Source: Eleusine coracana subsp. coracana (Eukaryota; Streptophyta; Magnoliopsida; Poales; Poaceae). Taken from it: a stretch of 64,000 bases of DNA. The notes beneath the pieces are model-generated. The model was given only the letters and a program-made list of their open reading frames with translations, had not been told where the DNA came from and searched no databases. Below, one piece after another: positions 57,652-64,000 of the stretch. The DNA is taken from contig CM064417.1 of assembly GCA_032690845.1 (NCBI GenBank), positions 40,678,432 through 40,742,431 on the forward strand, in the 5' to 3' direction. The position numbers were made by a program, and so were the translations under genes. Numbering within the stretch: position 1 is the stretch's first letter; each line of letters opens with the position of its first letter.

Positions 57652-59517
57652 CCCTCTTTTCTTCTATAAGTCTCAGCTTCATGCAGCGTCAAAACACATG
57701 TGTGTCAGTGTATGTCATAAACTGATGCCTCTTGAAGGTCATTTAGAACGTTATTTGATGTGCCATATACATAGTGACATTTGGGATGCAAAGCAGCAGC
57801 TGCATTGACATAAGTCCTGCTTGCAATATCACCTATTCTAGGATTGGTCACTGTCATAAATCATTCAAGTTCACGAGGATTGCCCTGAAATAAACTTTCA
57901 TACCCGTTCCTCACTATATGGAAAATTAGTAGGACTTCACTCAAGTTTGGCTTCTTGTCCTGATCTGCAAATCGAAGGAATGCATAAAAAGGTTCCCACC
58001 ATGACAAGCTAGAAAGGCATGAATGAGCATATTTTCCCTCATCCATGTTGCCAAAATGACTTTCCAAGAATGTGCTTAAAGCCACCCATGTATTAAATTT
58101 ATCTTTACGCCAGAGCATGCTCTCCAAAAACATATAATTGGTGTCGAGTCAAGTAACATTCCATCTTACCAACTCACCTCCAATAGCGGTCCTCATCATG
58201 GCATGCAAATTATTGTGGTTGTAAAACTATCGACAAATTCTCCAGCAGCCTCAATAATAGCTTTGTGCTCCGGAAACTCACCAATAGACTTAAGCATCAA
58301 ATTGATAGTGTGAGCAACACACAACTGCCACACAATGTTGTACTTTTAGTTCACCATTTTGCATGCCTTCTTGTAGTTTGAGCCATTATCAGTGATGATC
58401 TGAATAATATGTTCTAGACCCAGCTCTTTGATCACCTTATTAATTTCCTGTCAACACAAAAAATCTTTACTAACATGACATGGGACATATTCACAAGTTC
58501 ATCAAGTGACATTAACTTACCCCAAAAATAAACTTTGTGTCCTGGCTATGTCCAGTGGCATCAACTGATTTGTGAAAATACATTATCATATTGCAATACA
58601 CCATAAAGTTGATGACGCTCATCCCTGTTGGTCTCATTTATGAATCACACATAATTGTAATACCGTGAGTTTGCCAATCTCGCTGGAACCTCTCAAACTG
58701 CTTTTTTATTTTGGCCTCATTTGCATATAAATATACTCCATCGATCTCACGTCCAGTTGGGATTGCAATGCCCTCACCTGAAAGATCAAAGAATTTAAAT
58801 TAGTTCACTGCTTCAGACATGTTTAACAAAAATTAAAAAAAAATCACCTCACCCCATCTTTGAGTCTCCTTGACGGCGACTTGAAAGTAAGGATTGTCAG
58901 CCTTCCTGCCTGGGATACCTTCAATATGGAACCATTTTAACCAAACTCTGTCAATTGCATTTTTCCTAGCCTTGCACTTTGTTGTCTATGGCCCAGTATC
59001 AATCCTAGTTTAAACCTTCTACTTCTTTCCCCTTACGGACTTGGACTGTCTAAGCATGCCTAGCAATCCGCCGCCATGTGACTGAGATGAACCACCGCCC
59101 TGAGGTTGAGATGAACCACCTCCATGCTCATATTGCCCACCTTGATCACGGACACGCCTCGCATATGCCTCCTCCTCTCGAGACATCTCCAACACATGCT
59201 GCAACACCTCATCATCGTCATCATTAATATCATGGACCACATTTCCTTCTCTGGCAACTTTCTCCCTTCTTAAATTATCCCGTTGTTTGTCCTTCTTCCT
59301 CTCCATAATTCTATCCAACTCATGGCGATAGTAGTCCCGAACATCTAGTTGAACATTTCTACGTTGTATGACATTGCCACCTCGGCCTCGTAAATGATGC
59401 TTCAATCTATTCGCACCCCCCCCCCTTTCTTGAAATCTTGCAATACTTGCATGACCACTCAGGATATGTGTTCACACCATGCTCCCACACATCGTCACTT
59501 CGATTCTGGGCTACCAT
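57652..59517 (-). pseudogene. hAT-family transposase with BED-type zinc finger, broken
   Basis: Translation starts at ATG 59517. The first exon has a BED-like finger (CKYC ... LKHHLRG) interrupted at a run of 10 G (59416-59425 on +), where one extra base shifts the frame, then a charged helical region and a Gly/Ser/Gln tail. Later exons carry the catalytic-domain words MCDS (near 58670), IITDNGSNYKKAC (near 58400) and AHTINLMLKS (near 58310). After them come MFLESMLWRKDKF (near 58130) and FLRFADQDKKPNLSEV (near 57960). A GT..AG intron lies at about 58455-58522. In-frame stops occur near 58645 and 58348. The gene is cut after EAETYRRKRG at 57652 by the LARD-like LTR, so the C-terminal dimerisation domain is missing. 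Confidence 0.85.
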
Positions 59518-60210
59518 AAATCTTCCTACACAACAACCACATGTAAATTTATTAACTATCTATGCATCTATTTTCTACTGAATTGAAAAATAGAAAAAAA
59601 AACCTAGTGTTCCACCTATTTTCAATTGAATTGAAAAAAAGAAAAAACTGAGAAACATACCTCTGTTCCGACTAACCGGAATTACCCCCAACTAGCCGGC
59701 CCTAATCGCCGGTTAATCGCTCTGGCCAAGTGACTAGTCGGTCGGGCGGCTTGGCGCTTCAGCATGCACATCTGCCATCGGTTAGTCGCTTAGGTCGGGC
59801 GGCTAATCGGTCCGACCGAGCGGCTAGCCCGTTCAACGTCAGCACTGATCGGATGCGGCCACCGGCGGCGATTGGAGGCGGCGATTTGGGGGAGGAGGAC
59901 GACCAATTCGAAGATATGGTCACTGACTCATGGGAGTGTCAGTTGGAGAGGATAAGGTGTGGTTTTTCTTTTTTCTTTCTTTTTTTCTTTTTTTTCTTCC
60001 ATCATTTTATTCTAGAGTCAAATGAGCTCCGATTCAGATGTTTTCTTCCCCATAAATCTCTATTTTGTCTCTAGTTTTTTAACAAATTTTTGATACAAAA
60101 TTTTTCAAATTTTCAAAAAATTCAAATTCCGACCGGGGGTTAACCGGCCGACCGGTGGAACTGGCCCAGACTGGTTCACCGGCCGGTGAACCCCGACTCT
60201 GTCAACCTTG
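57652..60210 (-). mobile_element. truncated hAT transposon
   Basis: On the minus strand the element begins CAAGGTTGACAGAGTCGGGG (from 60210), a hAT-like terminus, followed by a GC-rich leader full of CCGGCCGG and CGGTCGG words and the transposase gene. The other end is lost where the LARD-like LTR ends at 57651. Confidence 0.75.
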
Positions 60211-60969
60211 GACCTAGCTCTCAAATGTAAAAGTAGGAGGCTTGATTTAGAATTTCCCACTAGAAATGCTCTAACCTATCAGCCGTCTCGCCTTCTTCGC
60301 CCTCCTTGATCGTCTCCGATGACGCCTGTGGCCAGATCCTTCTTGCAGCAAGGTTTTACACCCCATGTTGTTCCACATGTGTTGTTCTACACATCCCAAC
60401 TAGCGGGCGCTTGAATGGCGAAGGAGGCTGATCGAGAGGAGTTAAGATTTGAACTAGAGATCTCTGAGAAATAAACCAACAACCTTACGACCAGGGCACA
60501 ACAACTCTTTGTTTATAGTGAGAAATAAAAATCTATTTAATGTTTTGTTAAATGGGTCATGTCATCCTAGCCCACGGGCCACAAAATCTATCCAAGCACA
60601 TGACATGTATTATCGTGTGGGCTGACCCAGGCAGGAAATAACACAGGTCGTGTTGTGCTTAGGCTGGGCTTTTTTCATGCTTGGGGCCAGCCCGCTAGGC
60701 ACGGCCTGTTTGCGACCTCTATTCAAAGTAGCCCGCACTAGATATAGATATTCCGGACCAACCCAAACACAGGAAAGAGACTATGGTCCAATCTGAATAC
60801 AACCCAAGCTGCTCTTACCTGCGAGTGCGAAGCGGGCATTGCCGCCTCGTAGTGGTCCCTGACGCATTCGGAGAGCACGACCTGTGGCTTGTTTTAGATG
60901 CATGGAAAAGCCCGTGCGATGCAGTCCATCGAGCTGGTGGAACGAAGTCCACCCACGCTATCGCTATTA
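60211..60969. other. intergenic sequence with a repeat relic
   Basis: No gene was recognised. The part 60550-60720 is rich in GCCCACGGGCC, GGGCTGACCC and GCCAGCCCGC words, similar in style to 31985-32200. A 69-codon frame at 60783-60992 runs into the PIF-like terminus and is judged accidental. Confidence 0.35.
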
Positions 60970-61799
60970 GAGCATCTCTAGCAGGACTCTGAAAGAGGCT
61001 TTCTACTCTATTTTTTGAGAGGCTAGCTCAAGAAACTAACTCCAGCTGGCTTCCTACTTAACCTCTTATTCTAGTAGCCCTCTTAAATCTCTCCTCTAAG
61101 TTCTCATGTTTGAGAACCTCCTGCCCACCCTCTTAAACATGGATCACACCATTTTTTTTATATATTTTGTTTTTTTCTCTCCTTTTTTTTCCTTTCCGCT
61201 CCTCTCCTTCTCTTTCCCTTTCCTTTGAGCAACCAACCACACGGGCGGGCGGGATCGACCGGACCAGATCGAGCTCAACGGTGAGTGGCGGCTGGCGAGT
61301 GGTCGGCAGCGGTGGTAGGCGCGGTCGACATCGGGAGCCTGATTGGGGCCATATGGTGGTGGCGAGCTCACCCAGATCTACGGCAAGCTCGGGTGCGGTG
61401 CGGGCTAGGGTGGGCCAAGCAGCGCAGCGGACGGGGCGAGCCGTCCACAATGGCGGGGGCAAGGTGGTTGGCGGGTGGCCCAAGCAGAATGACCGGTGGC
61501 GCGGTCGAGATCGACGACGGCAAGGCGGACGCGGGAGCAAAGGTCCCGGCCCAACTTGGTGGCGGCGCGAGCGCAGGCAGTGGCAGCACAGTCGACTTCC
61601 ATGGCGACACAGCGGGCGCGACGTTGCGGCCGAGCTCGATGGCGGCACGGCAGGACCTCATCGATGAGTGGGTCGGGTCGCTCACGGGTTGAGCAGTGCT
61701 GCTGGAGTTATTAAAAAATTTTGGGCTCCTAACAATAGGACCCACCTCGCAATAGTAAAAATAGGAGGTGTGATTTAGTAGCTCCTGTTGGAGATGCTC
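60970..61799. mobile_element. PIF/Harbinger-like non-autonomous element (830 bp)
   Basis: The left end is GAGCATCTCTAGCAGGACTC and the complement of the right end is GAGCATCTCCAACAGGAGCT. TTA flanks both sides (60967-60969 and 61800-61802), the duplication expected for PIF/Harbinger. A GC-rich core (61240-61690) with overlapping frames on both strands has no recognisable product and may be captured sequence. Confidence 0.8.
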
Positions 61800-61802
61800 T
61801 TA

Positions 61803-63539
61803 TTTGTCTGTATGTGTTATCCACTTCGTCTCTTCGATGTTAAGATATGAGTTTGCTGTTTGGCATGATCGTAAACACCATGTGCGCAATACATCTTGAG
61901 AAAATGACGTGAACATATAGTCTTTGGTTTGGCATGCAAATAATGCAATGGACCACAAAATCAGAATAAGGAAAAGCATGCGCGTGCACAACCTTAGGAT
62001 AGAAACCATCGGGTTCCCTCAGGCCTCAGCTGAAAGCAGGAGCACAAGAAAGAGATTACCGCTCATGTCGACATCGGCTGCTTTGCTGAGCACTTGGAAA
62101 AATATTCTAGATGCCCATTGCAAATAATCCAACGAGTTGGATGCAAATCATGCGCTCTCCACACCGTAAGAAGCTGCCTGCACGTTGATTACATTGCCGC
62201 TGTCCATAGTCTCAGCTACGTCAACTTTGTCTTCGTTTCTTTAACATCACAGTCAACCAAGAAGCATGAGATGGACCCTGCTGATAGGAACATAGCCTCC
62301 AAGGTACGTATGCCACACGTTATAAACAATTCACTCATTTATTGCCTAACAATTTGTTTTTCCCTTCTCCAATTTATACTTTTGACATTATTGACAGATT
62401 AAACCAGCGCATGCGTTCTACTAGATAAGCATTGACTTCTGTGCTATGGTTTTTCAAACAAGTCGCTATATGATCGGACATGAATTTTGAATTCCGAGGT
62501 CAAATCAAAATGTTTATATTAACCACTTAACTTCAACTTATCAAAAGCGAGTTCAGCTGTTTCATCCAATTGAATAGGCAGCACGTGTGTTATTGTACGA
62601 CCGCATGTTTTCCCACATATTGTGCTGGGCTACTCGTCAATTTCAAATTTTCTAGGCAGGCCGGTCGTCGCTTGCCTCGTCCGGATCCGCACCTGCGGCT
62701 GACCCAAGAAAAGCAAGCGCGCATGGCGTAAAAGAGGAAGGTCTCACATGGCAAAGAAGGAGAGCCAAGAGCAAAATCCCAAGCCCCCAGCAGATGGCTC
62801 AATATAATGCAGCACGCAGGCGCTGTCAAGCACTTACGGGCGAAAGATGCGCAACTGAAAGAGACAAAGGTGCATGATAAGATTAGGTGCACCCGATGCA
62901 CTAGGCCGTGCTATGCATGCACGTGTTTTTGGAGGTCCGGCTTTGTGGCAGTGGTTTAGAGAAGGATGCATCCCCTCTTTCCATTTTTCGTTCCCAAGGA
63001 GAGCTGCTTGGAGCTGTACGTGTGCTTTCGGTCGACGTACGGCTGTTCGGCGCGTATTTGTACCGTGATGAGGAGATTAGCGCCAAAGTGTTCCAAGAAA
63101 AAGTGCGAAGGATGATGATGTCTGGGAGCATGACGTGCGAATCTGGACGTAATATGACACAAGCATCCTTAACAATACTACTGACTGCTACACCTTCTCA
63201 TCCGTTCATTACAATGCCAGATATATTTTGTTTTGTTACGGCAAGTATATCTATATTAAGTAACGGTTATTTCATATATATATATAAGCGTAAACAAACA
63301 GGACCATATTTTTTTTACATCAAATTGAAGTCGTATTCAAACTTAAAATTCGTATTCATGACTATAATTTCATGTCATATATAGAATGGCCTAATAATAA
63401 TGGTGTAGTTATTAGTTAAAATGTTCAAAATGAGATATGTTTTACATTTTAAAAAGATAGCTGTTTGACGTAGGCATTTATGCAGCTAATTTTCTTGTGT
63501 TATCTTTGCTACTTTTTTCTGTCACTCTACAGGTGATGA
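61803..63539. other. intergenic sequence, no gene recognised
   Basis: Several short or medium frames (for example 62908-63384) show no recognised domain. No splice-consistent gene model could be supported. An exon-like stretch ends at 62301 with a good donor (AAG|GTACGT), but no partner exon was identified. Confidence 0.35.
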
Positions 63540-63665
63540 ATAATAGTAGTAGGTAATTTGTAAATCTAGATATGGGTACTATGGACTATTTTCATAATGG
63601 TAATGGTGGGTAACTTAAAAAATATGTATTAGACAATTTTTTCTAATAATAATAGTGGGTAATAT
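63540..63665. repeat. inverted relative of the 60-bp repeat at 4302
   Basis: GTGGGTAA blocks at 63617 and 63655, with TCATAATGGTAATGGTGGGTAA between 63592 and 63613, are the reverse complement of the TTACCCACCATTGCCxTTAT units near 4311-4440. Confidence 0.6.
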
Positions 63666-64000
63666 TTCTTTCTTCTTATTTTCGGTTAAAGTGAGAATTT
63701 ATTGGTGTTGAGAATGAATTATGTCATGTGCAGTCTTCTTTTTTTGGTGAATTAATAGGTTAACAGATGCATCTAGAAAACGGTCTAGTTCCATATGCAA
63801 ACTGATACAGCGCTATTATTGGCGTGACTTCTTTTTTTTTTTGTACAAGCTGAAAAAATAAGAAATAAAACAACCAACTGGATGTAGGGCTATTCTCAAA
63901 CCAAGAGTATTGAACCTATGTGATTGACATCCGTCCGAGCAACAAACGATCACAATAATTCTATAGGCCCCTGTTATATATTCCCGCAAGATTGAGGAAT
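63666..64000. other. AT-rich intergenic end of window
   Basis: Nothing recognised. Confidence 0.45.

Noticed and set aside
62908..63384. 158-codon frame on the + strand
   Set aside because: No recognised domain, competing frames on the other strand, and no supporting splice or promoter signal.

Overview
This is a transposon-rich piece of a plant nuclear genome, almost certainly a grass (Poaceae). The signs are GC-rich first exons of CYP72A-type P450 genes with small introns, Copia elements with Sirevirus-like features, very long-LTR Gypsy-type elements, and CACTA, hAT, PIF/Harbinger, Helitron, SINE and MITE elements typical of grasses. The species cannot be named from sequence alone. I see no rRNA, functional tRNA, CRISPR array or bacterial-type feature.

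Only two genes look intact and cellular: a pair of direct CYP72A-type cytochrome P450 paralogues on the + strand (1712..3984 and 24945..27255). Each has four exons with identical intron phases, near-identical exon lengths and a shared promoter/5'-leader block, so they come from one duplication. About 21 kb of nested transposons now separates them. Copy 1 has His instead of the usual acidic residue in the I-helix oxygen-activation motif; copy 2 has the normal Glu. Copy 2 carries a MITE in intron 2.

Layout: 1-1600, AT-rich intergenic sequence with a hairpin repeat; 1601-4250, CYP72A copy 1; 4302-6300, tandem repeats and an LTR relic; 6374-18020, a decayed Sirevirus-like Copia element whose RNase H region is split by an inverted 4.3-kb solo LTR (12107-16414, TSD TGAAC); 18825-22569, a related 3.7-kb solo LTR (TSD GCCTA); 24871-27255, CYP72A copy 2; 27485-31407, a microsatellite, a MITE, a SINE (10-bp TSD) and a 2.2-kb CACTA-type element (TSD AAT); 32210-49337, a second Sirevirus-like Copia with gag, pol and a third ORF, split by a 7.6-kb Helitron (37024-44660) inserted exactly between A and T; 49338-57651, a LARD-like Gypsy element with a truncated 5' LTR, PBS, almost entirely noncoding interior, PPT and 4.0-kb 3' LTR; 57652-60210, a hAT transposase gene on the minus strand cut by that element; 60970-61799, a PIF/Harbinger-like element (TSD TTA); then AT-rich sequence to 64000.

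The transposon genes are all broken by stops, frameshifts or insertions, so the region reads as an old nested cluster grown around and between two P450 duplicates. The items most worth a second look are the His-substituted P450, the palindrome array shared by the second Copia LTR and the leader of its third ORF, the LARD-like family with GC-rich islands inside its LTRs, and the precise Helitron insertion.
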